From NCBI GenBank assembly GCA_963749535.1, contig CAVVNF010000023.1, positions 1 to 36,856 on the forward strand: a DNA stretch of 36,856 bases. The letters are read 5' to 3'. The notes under the pieces are model-generated. The model was not told the DNA's origin, ran no database searches, and was given only the letters and a program-made list of their open reading frames with translations. The translations under genes were made by a program, and so were the position numbers. Position 1 is the first letter of the stretch, and every line of letters begins with the position of its first letter. Positions 7,927 to 16,760 of this stretch are shown here, piece after piece. Origin of the DNA: Chersky-299 sp963749535 (GTDB lineage: Bacteria > Actinomycetota > Thermoleophilia > RBG-16-64-13).

Positions 7927-8852
7927 ACTGTAATCCGTCGGGTCAGGAGCTCCTCCGTTGGCCGGTATCGACCTACTCGGAGCCGCTGCCCCTTGCTGCA
8001 CGGACCGTCGGCTTCCTGGGCCCAAGGGGCACGTTCGGTGAGGAATGCCTCCGCGCGACCCTAGATGAGAACGGCCGCACGTTCGTCCCCTACGCTTCGC
8101 ATGAAGACACAATCGACGCCGTCTCCAGCGGCGCGATCGACTGCGCCATCGTCGCCATCGAGAACTCCATCGAAGGGTCGGTGCCGGTTACTGTGGACGT
8201 CCTGGCCCAGGTGGACAACGTGCAGATCGTGCGGGAGGTGAGACACCCCATCCGCCACAGCCTCGTGGCTCGCCCCGGGATCTCGCTCGACCAGATCACG
8301 AGAGTTGTATCCCACCCACACGCCAACGCGCAATGCCGGGGCTGGCTGCGCCGGAATCTGCCGGGCCGCGACGTGGAGGCCGCCAACTCGACCGCCAACG
8401 CGGTGGAGCGAGTGGCCAAGTCCGCTGAGCCCTGGGCCGCGATCGGCACCAGCCTGGCCGCCACGACATACGGCTGCGAGATAGTGGAAGCCGACATCGA
8501 GGACCACAAGGACAACGAAACCCGCTTTGTGTTCCTCGCCCGGCAGCGGGAACGCCAGGACTGGTTCGAGCCGTACAAGACCTCGGTAGTGTGCGAAGAG
8601 CCCAGGGATCAACCTGGGGCCCTGCTCCTGATCCTGCAAGAATTCGCCTTCCGGCATATCAACCTCACGAAGATCGAGTCGCGCCCGTCCAAGCACAGGC
8701 TCGGGGACTACATCTTCCTCATCGACATGGAGGGCAAAGTCACCGACGGCCCGATCGCGGACGCTTTGCGTTGTCTGTCCTGCAAGCTGCCGCGACTCGA
8801 CGTGTTGGGTAGCTATCCTGTTGGTAAGCCGGCGCGCGGAGCCTCACGATAG
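7923..8852 (+). CDS. pheA: Prephenate dehydratase
   Basis: Converts prephenate to phenylpyruvate in phenylalanine synthesis. From the ATG at 7923 the protein is 309 aa. The PDT domain begins at VGFLGPRGTFGEE and contains AIVAIENSIEGSVP, RHSLVARPG, SHPHANAQC and the catalytic-site NETRFVFLA. A C-terminal ACT domain, with GALLLILQEFAF and KIESRPSKH, is the usual site of allosteric control by phenylalanine. The frame stays open upstream to 7842, but that would overlap the DUF4446 gene by 85 bases. The ATG at 7923 forms an ATGA overlap and is preferred. No chorismate mutase domain is attached. Frame intact. Confidence 0.94.
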   Translation: MNCNPSGQELLRWPVSTYSEPLPLAARTVGFLGPRGTFGEECLRATLDENGRTFVPYASHEDTIDAVSSGAIDCAIVAIENSIEGSVPVTVDVLAQVDNVQIVREVRHPIRHSLVARPGISLDQITRVVSHPHANAQCRGWLRRNLPGRDVEAANSTANAVERVAKSAEPWAAIGTSLAATTYGCEIVEADIEDHKDNETRFVFLARQRERQDWFEPYKTSVVCEEPRDQPGALLLILQEFAFRHINLTKIESRPSKHRLGDYIFLIDMEGKVTDGPIADALRCLSCKLPRLDVLGSYPVGKPARGASR

Positions 8853-8897
8853 TCTGAAGCGTCTTGATCTCGACCGAGCCCCGCTAGGAGAAACCCA

Positions 8898-10172
8898 ATG
8901 CTCGACCTCAAGCTCATCCGCAACGATCCCGAGTTCGTACGCGAAGCGCTGCGTCGCCGAGGCGCTCACGCCGAAGCTGCCCTGGACAATCTCCTGGAGC
9001 TGGACAAGACGCGGCGAGAACTGTTGGTGGCGGTGGAGGAGAAGCGGGCACTGCGGAACACGGTGAGCGAGGATATCGCCAGGGCAAAGCGCGCCAAAGA
9101 GGATGCTTCCGGCAAGATCGAAGCGATGCGGCAGGTGGCGACGAGATCAAGACCCTCGATGTCCGGCTCAAAGAGATCGAAGCCCGGATCGAAGAAGAGC
9201 TGCTCCAGATACCCAACCTGCCGGAGCCCAGCGCCCCAGCGGGCGGTGAGGAGAACTCGCTGGCCATGTACGAGTGGGGAAAGCCGCGCGTCTTCACATT
9301 CACCCCCGCGGACCACCTGGACCTGGCGAGCGCCGTGCGACATGATCGACATGGAACGAGGCGCCCGCACCTCCGGCAGCCGATTCGCCTACCTCAAAGG
9401 AGACCTCGTCTTCCTTCAGTTCGCCCTGGTGCAGTTCGCCCTGCAAAAGCTGGCCTCCAAGGGTTTTCGCCCCGTGGTGGTGCCGGTCCTGGTCCGCGAC
9501 GAGGCCATGTACGGCACCGGCTTCTTCCCCACCGATATGCAGCAGGTCTACCGGGTGGAAGCCGATGGTCTCAACCTCGTGGGCACCTCGGAAGTGCCGC
9601 TGGCAGCCCTCCATATGGACGAGATCTTGGACGAGGCCGACCTCCCGGTGCGCTACGTGGGCTATTCGAGCTGTTTCCGGCGAGAAGCGGGGGCGGCCGG
9701 CAAAGACACGCGGGGCATCTTCCGCGTCCATCAGTTCGACAAGGTGGAGATGTTCAGCTTCTGTGCACCCGACAAGTCCGCGGAAGAGCACGACTTCATG
9801 CGGGGCATCGAGGAGGAACTCCTGCAGGAGCTGGGGCTGCCCTACCGTGCCGTCAACATCGCGGCCGGAGACCTTGGCGCCAGCGCGGCCAAAAAGTACG
9901 ACTGCGAGGTCTGGCTGCCCACCCAGGAACGATTCCGGGAAGTGACCTCCTGCTCCAACTGCACCGACTACCAGGCGCGCCGCCTGCGCGTCCGCGCGAA
10001 GGGCGAGAAGGGCAGCCCCTATCTGGTCCACACGCTGAACGGCACGGTGGTGGCGATCGGCCGGACCATCATCGCGATCATGGAGAACTACCAGACCGAA
10101 GAGGGACTGGTCGAGGTGCCGGCGGCACTGCGGCCTTTCCTCCCCGCGGGCAAGGAGACCCTGGGAGCCTGA
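8898..10172 (+). CDS. serS: Seryl-tRNA synthetase, with two compensating frameshifts
   Basis: Class II synthetase that charges tRNA-Ser. The N-terminal coiled-coil arm begins MLDLKLIRNDPEFV. The catalytic core has SGSRFAYLKGDL (motif 1 region), FRREAGAAGKDTRGIFRVHQ (motif 2) and NGTVVAIGRTIIAIMEN (motif 3). Residues about 79-147 are nonsense in this frame; the correct sequence (GDEIKTLDVRLKEIEARIEE, then QIPNLPEP and MYEWGKPRVF) is in another frame between about 9132 and 9340. A lost G near 9132 and an extra C near 9340 explain it. The frame is open throughout because the two shifts cancel. AGGAGA lies 7 bases before the ATG. The gene is essential, so sequence error is more likely than decay. 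Confidence 0.92.
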   Translation: MLDLKLIRNDPEFVREALRRRGAHAEAALDNLLELDKTRRELLVAVEEKRALRNTVSEDIARAKRAKEDASGKIEAMRQVATRSRPSMSGSKRSKPGSKKSCSRYPTCRSPAPQRAVRRTRWPCTSGESRASSHSPPRTTWTWRAPCDMIDMERGARTSGSRFAYLKGDLVFLQFALVQFALQKLASKGFRPVVVPVLVRDEAMYGTGFFPTDMQQVYRVEADGLNLVGTSEVPLAALHMDEILDEADLPVRYVGYSSCFRREAGAAGKDTRGIFRVHQFDKVEMFSFCAPDKSAEEHDFMRGIEEELLQELGLPYRAVNIAAGDLGASAAKKYDCEVWLPTQERFREVTSCSNCTDYQARRLRVRAKGEKGSPYLVHTLNGTVVAIGRTIIAIMENYQTEEGLVEVPAALRPFLPAGKETLGA

Positions 10173-10184
10173 GGGGAGGCGAGC

Positions 10185-10847
10185 GTGGAGATGAAACCCG
10201 CCGCAGAGACGCACGATCCGAGACCCGGCCCCGACCACATACAAGCTCACGCCAACCAGGTGGTCCTCACCGGTCCGAGCGACGCCCTGATCGTGGTCGA
10301 CGTCCAGAACGACTTCTGCCCTGGCGGGTCGCTCGGAGTGCATGGCGGCGACGAGGTGATCCCAGTCATCAACCACCTCATCCCGATGTTCAGACGCTGG
10401 ATCTACACGCGCGACTGGCACCCGCTGAACCACATCAGCTTCTCCGATCATCCCCGATTCCGCGATCTCTCCTGGCCTGCGCACGCGGTGCAGGGCACTC
10501 CCGGCGCCGAGTTCTGCCCGGGGCTGGAGATGCCCACGAATGCGATCCTGGTGAGCAAAGGCGACCACCCTAAGCGGGAGGCCTACAGCGGTTTCCAGGC
10601 CGAACAGTTCGACCTGGCGGCCTATCTTCGGAGCTGTAAGGTCGGCCGGGTCTTCGTCACCGGACTGGCGACCGATTACTGCGTCCGCCAGACTTCGCTC
10701 GATGCTTTAGCGCGAGGCTTTGAGGTATATCTCATAGAGGACGCGACACGCGGGGTGGCGGAGGACACAACGGCCGCTGCGCTCGCCGAGCTGGAGGGTG
10801 CCGGGGTTCGCCGGATCCTGTCGTCGCAGATCGAGGATTCCGCGTGA
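10185..10847 (+). CDS. pncA: Nicotinamidase (isochorismatase fold)
   Basis: Hydrolyses nicotinamide to nicotinate for NAD recycling. The core begins at ALIVVDVQNDFCPGG, with catalytic Asp in VDVQNDF. Metal-binding residues are likely in YTRDWHPLNHISF, the catalytic Lys in VSKGDHP, and the catalytic Cys in GLATDYCVRQT. Length (220 aa) is normal. GTG at 10185 follows GGGGAGG at good spacing; an ATG two codons later is less well placed. The stop overlaps the pncB start as GTGA. With pncB it forms a two-step nicotinamide to nicotinate mononucleotide route. Confidence 0.93.
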   Translation: MEMKPAAETHDPRPGPDHIQAHANQVVLTGPSDALIVVDVQNDFCPGGSLGVHGGDEVIPVINHLIPMFRRWIYTRDWHPLNHISFSDHPRFRDLSWPAHAVQGTPGAEFCPGLEMPTNAILVSKGDHPKREAYSGFQAEQFDLAAYLRSCKVGRVFVTGLATDYCVRQTSLDALARGFEVYLIEDATRGVAEDTTAAALAELEGAGVRRILSSQIEDSA

Positions 10848-12383
10848 TCGAGGACGACCAGATGACCGAAAAGCTGGACGCATCGGAACGCTGGGCCCGC
10901 CGGGAGGACCTCGCGCTCCTCACCGACTACTACCAGTTGACGATGATGGGCGGCTACTGGAAGAGTGGCCGGCAAGATCTGACTGCGTGCTTCAACTATG
11001 TCTTCCGCGATCTCCCCTCGCATAATGGTTTCGCCGTCTTCGCCGGAGTGGCACAACTTCTCGACCTGGTGGAGAAGCTGCAGTTCACCGAGCACGACTT
11101 GGCCTATCTGCGCTCTCTGGGAACGTTCGACGGCGCGTTCCTCGACTACCTGCGCGGATTCCGGCCCAGATGCTCGATTCAATCCGTGCCCGAGGGAACG
11201 GTCGTCTTCCCGCACGAGCCGCTGCTCCAGGTGCAGGCACCTCTCATCGTCGCCCAGCTCTTCGAGACCGTCGTCCTCAACGCGCTCAACTTCCAGACCC
11301 TGATCGCCACCAAGGCGGCACGGATCCGGCTCGCCTGCGGAAGCGACGACGCTGGTGGAGTTCGGGCTGCGCCGCGCACAGGGGCCGGATGGCGGACTGA
11401 GCGGGTCGGAGCGGCCTACATCGGTGGGGCCGATGCGACCTCCAACGTCCTGGCCGGGAAGCTTTTCGGCATCCCCGTGCGAGGGACACACGCCCACTCG
11501 TGGGTGATGAGCTTCGATGACGAGCTCGTCGGCATTCCGAGCATACGCGGCCGCCTACCCAGACCCCATCCTTCTCGTTGACACTTACGACACGCTCACC
11601 TCCGGGCTGCCAAACGCTCTCACGGTATTCAAGGAGCTGCGGGCCCAAGGCAGGGCGGTCCGGGCAGCGGTGCGCCTCGACTCGGGCGACCTGTCACGCC
11701 TCTCCAAAGCCGCATACAAGATTTTCACCGAGGCCGGCTTTGAGGACCCGCTGATCGTCGCTTCGAACGAGCTGAACGAGGACCTCATCGTTGACCTCAA
11801 GCGGCAGGGCGCTCCCATCAACTCGTGGGGAGTGGGGACTCATCTCATAACGTCGTCCGATTGGCCGGCACTGGGCGGCGTGTACAAGCTGGTGGCCGTC
11901 AGGGAAGGCGAGGGAGCGTGGGAACCGCGCATCAAACTCTCGTCGAATCCCGCCAAGATGACGGACCCCGGCTACAAGTTGCTCGTGCGCTATCGCGACG
12001 CGCAAGGTCAGCCGCTCGCTGATCTTATCGAGCTCGGCGACACGTCGAAGAGCCCGGGTTCGTGGGAGTCGCTCAAGACCGTGCCCTACGCCGAGCGCAA
12101 CGACTTGTTCTTCCTGAAGGGAGTGGACCGCGCAGCGTTGCGCGAGGAGCTTCTCCAGCCGGTGATGGTCGACGGCGAAAGGATAGGCGCCTCACCTTCT
12201 CTCGAGGAGATCCGCTCGCGCGCTCAGCAACAGATCGCTTCCTTGCCGGAGGAGGTGCGCCGGTTGCGCAATCCCGAGATCTATACGGTGGGGCTCTCCC
12301 CGGAGCTGGCGGCTGTCAAGCTGCGCCTCGCGGCGCGCTCGCCCGGCGTGATCGCACCCGGACCGGCTGCGAAGGCCGACTAG
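10844..12383 (+). CDS. pncB: Nicotinate phosphoribosyltransferase, frameshifted at three places
   Basis: Makes nicotinate mononucleotide from nicotinate and PRPP. The N-terminal part (10844 to about 11535) has LLTDYYQLTMMGGYW, FNYVFRDLP, GFAVFAGVAQLL and LNFQTLIATKAARI. The C-terminal part (frame of 11517-12383) has LLVDTYDTL, AVRLDSGDL and KLSSNPAKMT. GTHAHSWVMSF carries the usual His. Between about 11345 and 11405 the frame slips and returns; the correct TLVEFGLRRAQGPDGG lies in another frame. Near 11530 an extra base after GACGAGCTC ends the first frame, and SAFRAYAAAYPDP continues in the second. Repaired length is about 513 aa. The GTG start overlaps the pncA stop. Confidence 0.9.
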
Positions 12384-12424
12384 CCTTCCGCGACCGGGTC
12401 CCGCGCCGGCGAGTCCTCTGCCAG

Positions 12425-12880
12425 CTATTCCTTTGCCGGCGAGTCCTTTCCTACCGGCAGCGCCGTCGCCTCCCCTTTTGCGAGTAGCTTTCCGGCCGAG
12501 TTGTGCACCTCGAGTTCCACGACCAGAAGGCGTCGGCCGCGGTGGATCACTGCGCAGTCGGCCGTGATTCTCTCCCCCAGCAGCGCGGGCCGGAACAGGC
12601 TGAGGCTCCATTGAACCGCCACCGAATCGGTGACCGAGTTGACCGCCAGTGCGAACGCGACGTCGGCTACCGCGAACACGAACGCCCCGTGCGCGAGCTC
12701 GTGATGGTTCAGAACCTCTTCGCTCACGACGGCTGAGACCCGAGCGACCCCTTCTGCCGCCGCGTCAACCTCCATGCCGAAGAGGCGGATGACTCGGTCG
12801 TTGGCCCTAATGAGGTCGATTCGCTTCTGCACGTCGTGATCGGTCACGGCTCCCCCTCTCGTCGCCATCCAAACTACCAT
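12425..12880 (-). CDS. PaaI-like hotdog-fold acyl-CoA thioesterase
   Basis: About 140-151 aa single hotdog domain. The family core is clear: NHHELAHGAFVFAVADVAFA, then AVQWSLSLFRPA and a final strand LLVVELEVHNSAGKLLAKG. The His-Gly pair before the long central helix is the PaaI/YbgC-type hallmark. The substrate is unknown; phenylacetyl-CoA or another aryl/acyl-CoA is typical for the family. Start choice is open: ATG at 12880 or 12868, or GTG at 12847 just behind GAGGGGGAG. It converges with pncB across a 41-base gap and stands alone. Confidence 0.86.
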   Translation of the reverse strand: MVVWMATRGGAVTDHDVQKRIDLIRANDRVIRLFGMEVDAAAEGVARVSAVVSEEVLNHHELAHGAFVFAVADVAFALAVNSVTDSVAVQWSLSLFRPALLGERITADCAVIHRGRRLLVVELEVHNSAGKLLAKGEATALPVGKDSPAKE

Positions 12881-12984
12881 GGCCTCCCGCCTAGGGAGAA
12901 TGCGCGGACACGGCGGCGCTGGCGGCGCCGTCGTCGCGCCGGACTGGCTACCGGGAGCGAGGGGGGAAGAAGAGGGGCCTTAGC

Positions 12985-13248
12985 CTATAGCGAAGTCATG
13001 CCTGTGAGCACGACTGTCAAGAGGACGGCGACGAGGATGATGCCCGTGATAATTATCGCTTTGGTGGGCAGACCAGGGCGGCGTCGATGGACGACGGTGA
13101 GCGGTGATATCTGGCAGGCATGGGCGCAGGTGTGTGCGATCGGTTGGAGACCCACATGGATACGCCTTTGATTGGATGTCCAGCCGGCGCCTGGCCGATA
13201 GAAGGCCGATTGATAACCTCGCGTGCCGCCGAGATACCCGGTTTTCAT
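12985..13248 (-). CDS. Possible small membrane protein
   Basis: The 630 bases between the thioesterase and the CD225-type gene hold only this candidate. Its last 30 codons encode one membrane span (AIIITGIILVAVLLTVVLTG) with high-GC third positions like neighbouring genes. The upstream 55 codons look less natural, and the ATG at 13248 lacks a ribosome site. The true start or frame upstream is uncertain. Nothing else stands out in the gap. Confidence 0.25.
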   Translation of the reverse strand: MKTGYLGGTRGYQSAFYRPGAGWTSNQRRIHVGLQPIAHTCAHACQISPLTVVHRRRPGLPTKAIIITGIILVAVLLTVVLTGMTSL

Positions 13249-13430
13249 GGTCCGTACCCGCCCCTTCGCAGCATGCCCCGTTTGCACTGTGCTTCCATTG
13301 TCGGCAAACATTCGCCAGACCTTAGTACTTTCCTCCGGCTGGGTGTCGTCTGGGACCCGGCCTCGGGATTTGAGCCGTCCTGGGGACTCCCAGACGGCCA
13401 CAATGAGACGGCACAAGGATTTCAAGGGAG

Positions 13431-13460
13431 TTACCCTTTGCCGGCGAACTCGTTTAATCT
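13431..13460 (+). promoter_or_regulatory. Candidate promoter for the CD225-type gene
   Basis: TTACCC (13431-13436) and TAATCT (13455-13460) are separated by 18 bases, about 50 bases before the ATG at 13512. AAGGAGGAAACGG supplies a strong ribosome-binding site. Confidence 0.4.
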
Positions 13461-13511
13461 GTTTGTTCGGCCGATAGAGCCGATGGGTCGGGCTTCTTAA
13501 GGAGGAAACGG

Positions 13512-14036
13512 ATGTTCTGTCCGCAATGCGGAGCTTCTAACGCGGACCTGGACCGGTATTGCGTGGCGTGCGGCACGGACATGACTTCGCAGGCCCCGGG
13601 CAATGCCCAGGCGGCTTCCCGGCAGGGTCAATACGCACAACCGGCCAACCAGCAATACGCACGGCAGCAGTACCAGCAACCGCCGTATCAGCAGGCCCCA
13701 TACGGCTCGCCGCCACAACAGAATCCGTTCCAGGGGGGCCCGTACCAGACACAGTATCAGCCCACGCCCACCAACTACGGCATGCCGATCTCGCTGCCGA
13801 CATATCTGGTTTGGGCGATCGTCACCCTCATCCTCTGCTTCTGGCCGGCGAGTGTGGTCGCCATCGTCTATGGTTCCCAGGTGAACGCCAAGCTGGCCCG
13901 AGGCGACTACAACGGGGCGCTTCATTCGTCGCGAAGGGCCAGACTCTGGTGCTGGATCAGCTTCTGCGTGCTGATCGCCGGCCTCGTGATCGCCATCATC
14001 GGGATAGTAGTCGCGGCCGCGGTGGCCCGCTCGTAG
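13512..14036 (+). CDS. Zinc-ribbon protein with CD225/dispanin membrane domain
   Basis: 174 aa. Residues 1-22 are a zinc ribbon with two CxxC knuckles (FCPQCGASN and YCVACGTD). Residues about 30-92 are Gln/Tyr/Pro-rich and probably disordered. Residues about 95-174 match the CD225/dispanin layout: a first membrane segment with a conserved Cys (AIVTLILCFWPASVVAIVYG), the signature SQVNAKLARGDYNGALHSS, an Arg-rich amphipathic stretch, and a second span (VLIAGLVIAIIGIVVAAAV). This is the fold of animal IFITM proteins; bacterial members are common, but their role is not settled. It stands alone, with its own promoter and a likely terminator after it. Confidence 0.85.
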   Translation: MFCPQCGASNADLDRYCVACGTDMTSQAPGNAQAASRQGQYAQPANQQYARQQYQQPPYQQAPYGSPPQQNPFQGGPYQTQYQPTPTNYGMPISLPTYLVWAIVTLILCFWPASVVAIVYGSQVNAKLARGDYNGALHSSRRARLWCWISFCVLIAGLVIAIIGIVVAAAVARS

Positions 14037-14050
14037 CCTGCGGGGCCGGT

Positions 14051-14067
14051 TCCGGGCTTTGCCCGGA
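14051..14067 (+). terminator. Candidate intrinsic terminator after the CD225-type gene
   Basis: TCCGGGC-TTT-GCCCGGA forms a 7-bp stem with a 3-base loop, 14 bases after the stop codon. The following GATCTTGCTTCT is only moderately T-rich. Confidence 0.5.
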
Positions 14068-14118
14068 GATCTTGCTTCTGACGTTGTGGGGGCGGCCGGG
14101 AAACCGGTCGCCCTACGC

Positions 14119-14124
14119 TATACT
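14119..14124 (+). promoter_or_regulatory. Candidate -10 box for tRNA-Ser
   Basis: TATACT lies 81 bases before the mature tRNA and is the same hexamer as the -10 candidates of tRNA-Leu and the kinase operon. No clear -35 is seen. Confidence 0.35.
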
Positions 14125-14205
14125 CGTGGCCGCCGCCAGGTGTCCATGGCTCGGTGCGCAGCGACGTTGCGCCTACCGACGCTATGAGTCAAGTTCGGAG
14201 TACAC

Positions 14206-14292
14206 GGAGGGGTGGCAGAGTTCGGTTGATTGCACCGGTCTTGAAAACCGGCACGGCGCAAGCCGTCGCGGGTTCGAATCCCGCCCCCTCCG
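14206..14292 (+). tRNA. tRNA-Ser(TGA), CCA not encoded; likely integration site
   Basis: An 87-base class II tRNA. Acceptor GGAGGGG pairs with CCCCTCC; the anticodon stem CCGGT/ACCGG holds loop CTTGAAA, anticodon TGA. The variable arm has an ACGGC/GCCGT stem. The T arm is GCGGG-TTCGAAT-CCCGC. G at 14292 is the discriminator and CCT follows instead of CCA. The neighbouring minus-strand integrase points its 3' end at this tRNA, the usual arrangement when the tRNA 3' end is the attachment site. Confidence 0.95.
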
Positions 14293-14389
14293 CCTCGTTT
14301 GCAGGTGTTTTGATCGGCATTGGTGAGTCGCCCATTCAAAGACGTGGGGCTTTGCCCTCCGTTTGCAAACCAACCGCGGCGGCCGGGCC

Positions 14390-15564
14390 CTATTTCGCAA
14401 GGTCTTCGAAAGCTTTCAGCAGAGCCGCGTCGACTCTTGCTGCCGCGTCTTCCTGCATGCCGGGAAGGACGTGCGAATAGGTGTCCAGGGTAAGACCAAT
14501 CGTCGAATGGCCCAGCCTCTCGGAAACAACTTTCGGATGGACCCCCTGTCGGAGAAGCAATGTGGCATGCGAATGCCGAAGACCGTGAAAGGTTGTTGCC
14601 GCTCCTGCCCGCTTGACCAACTCTCGGAAGCCGCTTGTCAGCGTCCCAGGATGCCAAGGTCGTCCATCTTCTTGCGGGCAAACTAGCCCGTGGTCTTGAA
14701 ACACGGGGCCCAAGCGCAGGCGAGCTTCGGCCTATTGCTTGCGATGCTCTTTCAAAGCGTCGCGCGTGACCGTGGGCAAGGCAATGGTACGCTTGCTTTT
14801 CGCCGTTTTGGGTGTCGTGAAGACCGGGCCGGACTGAGTCCGCGATAGCGCCTGCCGCACAGCCAGCGTTCCCGCCTCAAGATCCACGTCCTGCCAGCGA
14901 AGCCCCAGCACCTCGCCGCGCCTCATTCCTGTTGTCACGGCGAGCAGGACTGGGATGTACAGGGCGTCCCTTTGGCCGCCTCGAGAAGCCGAGCCGTGCC
15001 GGCCTCGTCAAGAACCTTCATCTCTCTGCGATCGGGTCTTGGCGGCCTTACCGCGTCTGCCGGGTTTCTGGCCAAGCAGCTGCCATTTGACCGCCTGCTG
15101 CAAGCGCGGAATGAAGCACGCGATGATGGTGGAGCACGGTCCGAGCGGAAAGCCCTCGCGGTTCGTCGCTCTGCCTTCTGCTTCTTCCTGCCGCTCACAA
15201 GCATCTCTGCTTCCATGGCTTGAATGTGGAGAGGCTTCAGTTTCTGCAGGGGAATCTGGCCGAGGGCTGGCGCAAGGTGGAGGTGGACGATCTCGGCGTA
15301 GCGCTCGTAGGTCTTCGGTGAGACGCTCGGGCGGGCATAATCCTTGAGCCATCTCTCCAGGTAGTCCCTGACCAGCATCCGGTCCGGCTCAGCGTAGAGA
15401 CCAGTGTTCAGCTCATGAAGAAGACGGGTGAGTTCTGCCTCGGCCTGTTTCTTGTTTCCGTGGAATGTGTGCCATTTCTGACGGCGCTTGCCTTCAGCGT
15501 CTCGGCCGAGTTCCACGATCAGCGCCCAGGTGCCTCGACCCCGTGCTCTCATGTGACCTTTCAT
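14390..15564 (-). pseudogene. Tyrosine-family phage/ICE integrase, inactivated
   Basis: Reconstructed length is about 390 aa. The N-terminal part (15564 to about 15180) has an arm-type DNA-binding domain (RGTWALIVELGRDAEGK, RRQKWHTFHGNKKQAEAELT) and a core-binding domain (YLERWLKDYARPSVS, YAEIVHLHLAPALGQ). The frame slips between about 15180 and 15080, where LQQAVKWQLL is in another frame, and returns at ARNPADAV. A base missing near 14957 breaks it again. A TAG at 14732-14734 stops the catalytic part in what is otherwise one continuous frame. The catalytic elements themselves survive: Arg in TGMRRGE, HGLRHSHA, LGHSTIG and the Tyr in TLDTYSH. It lies just past tRNA-Ser. Confidence 0.88.
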
Positions 15565-16635
15565 ACGCTGGCTCCGTCGTTCTCAGAGTGCTTCTTTCGG
15601 GCTCTGTTGCGGCGCTTCTGGACGGCGTTTCGGCACTTGACGCTGCAATAGAGAGCCTCGGGGCTGTTGGAAAAGAACGGCGTTCCGCAATTGGCACATA
15701 ACCCAGCACGGCGGTTAGCGGCAAGGTCCTGAAGAATCATGAGGGCCATGGTGGCAAGAAGCGAGGGTGACGCCCAGGTCTGCCTGAAACCAGTGCCGGG
15801 GCCCCCCTCTAGCACCGTGCCTACAGACCCGGTCAGCTGATCAAGGTACAACTTGGAATCCCAAAACTCCTCTCCCCCGTAAACGCGGGAATCCCAACCC
15901 GCATTCGGGTCTGTCCAGTTGTCCAGGCTCGCGACCGCTTGATCGAAGGGGGGTGGATGTCAGGCGTTTTATTGTGAGCCCCAGATTCCTGGCAAATGCG
16001 CCAAACACCGATACTGGCTCCCCATAGATCCTCCAGAACTCTTCGGTCAAAGGTAGGTAGGGAATCGCGCGATAGCCCTCTGCTGTCGTCTCGATTCTCT
16101 CCGCATCCTCGACTCCCGGGAAGTACCTGTTGAGAAGGTCGGGCCGCGCGACTACCGCATTTCGGAGACCAGCGGCGATCACCGGACCCTCCTGCTCCCT
16201 TGTCCTCCAGCTGCCAGCCACCCTCACATGGGCGAAGGGACACACCACTTTTTGATCCAATGACACGATTTCCCGCGTTCCAGCGGGCAGGCTCATATAG
16301 AACTGCGGAACAGCCCCGAGGAGCCCATAGCGTCGGCACCAAGTGAGAATCGCTTCCGCACTATCGGGTCTGAGCTTTCTGTTGATGTCGAAGCTGATCC
16401 TCTCGCTGAGCGACACGAAAGTCTGGTGGGCAGGTTCTATCGCGCTTCCACGCGTCCTCGATTTCAGATACTCCTCCCAGGGGTCATACTCGACCAGATC
16501 CGCTCCGGCAGCCGGGCGGATTAGACCATGCCTGGCCCAATCCTCTGCTGACAACCCGCCGCTTCCCGCTGGCTGAATCTCATAGTCAGTGAACCGCCAC
16601 CACCTGGTCGTGTACCTAACGAACATCTCGGACAT
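15561..16635 (-). CDS. CGNR-type zinc-finger protein of the integrated element, frameshifted
   Basis: Two frames join to about 358 aa. The first (16635 to about 15950) begins MSEMFVRYTTRWWRFTDYEI and has no domain I know. A six-C run at 15946-15951 is the likely slip point: the other frame continues DQAVASLDNWTDPNAGWDSR and ends with a zinc finger CANCGTPFF..YCSVKCRNAVQKRRN, which resembles the CGNR finger. Similar proteins often sit beside actinobacterial integrases and are presumed DNA-binding. AAAGGAGCGGC precedes the ATG. The stop overlaps the integrase start (ATGA), so the two form one transcription unit, divergent from the HTH genes at 16761. Regulator of integration is a guess. Confidence 0.7.
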
Positions 16636-16666
16636 GCCGCTCCTTTCGTCTGGTGGCTGTCCAGTC

Positions 16667-16695
16667 TTGGCACCATACGTAAACCGTGGTACAAC
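16667..16695 (+). promoter_or_regulatory. Promoter of the excisionase-like genes
   Basis: TTGGCA (16667-16672) and TACAAC (16690-16695) are spaced by 17 bases, 65 bases upstream of the GTG at 16761. The -10 overlaps one arm of an inverted repeat (see 16685-16730). Confidence 0.55.
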
Positions 16696-16730
16696 TCAAT
16701 ACGAGCCCCCACGTCGACCACCGTACCACG
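16685..16730. promoter_or_regulatory. Candidate operator in the divergent promoter region
   Basis: CGTGGTAC (16685-16692) is the exact complement of GTACCACG (16723-16730). Nested around the right arm, CCCCCACGTCG (16706-16716) and CGACGTCGGGGG (16729-16740) nearly mirror each other. The site lies between the divergent CGNR/integrase and excisionase-like genes and covers the plus-strand -10. Confidence 0.5.
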
Positions 16731-16760
16731 ACGTCGGGGGAGTGCAAAGGAGGTAACTTC

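Noticed and set aside
6994..8112. 372-codon minus-strand ORF opposite the DUF4446 and pheA genes
   Set aside because: Low-complexity composition, no ribosome site, and both plus-strand genes are well supported.
9300..10568. 422-codon minus-strand ORF opposite serS
   Set aside because: Antisense shadow produced by high GC; no domain, and the opposite strand has clear SerRS motifs.
9266..10573. 435-codon plus-strand ORF over serS and pncA
   Set aside because: Only its first 25 codons are genuine (the displaced serS segment); the rest is Arg/Pro/Gly-rich shadow of serS and pncA.
13120..13511. Possible riboswitch upstream of the CD225-type gene
   Set aside because: I looked for c-di-GMP and cobalamin core motifs and found none; only a plain promoter and SD are supported.
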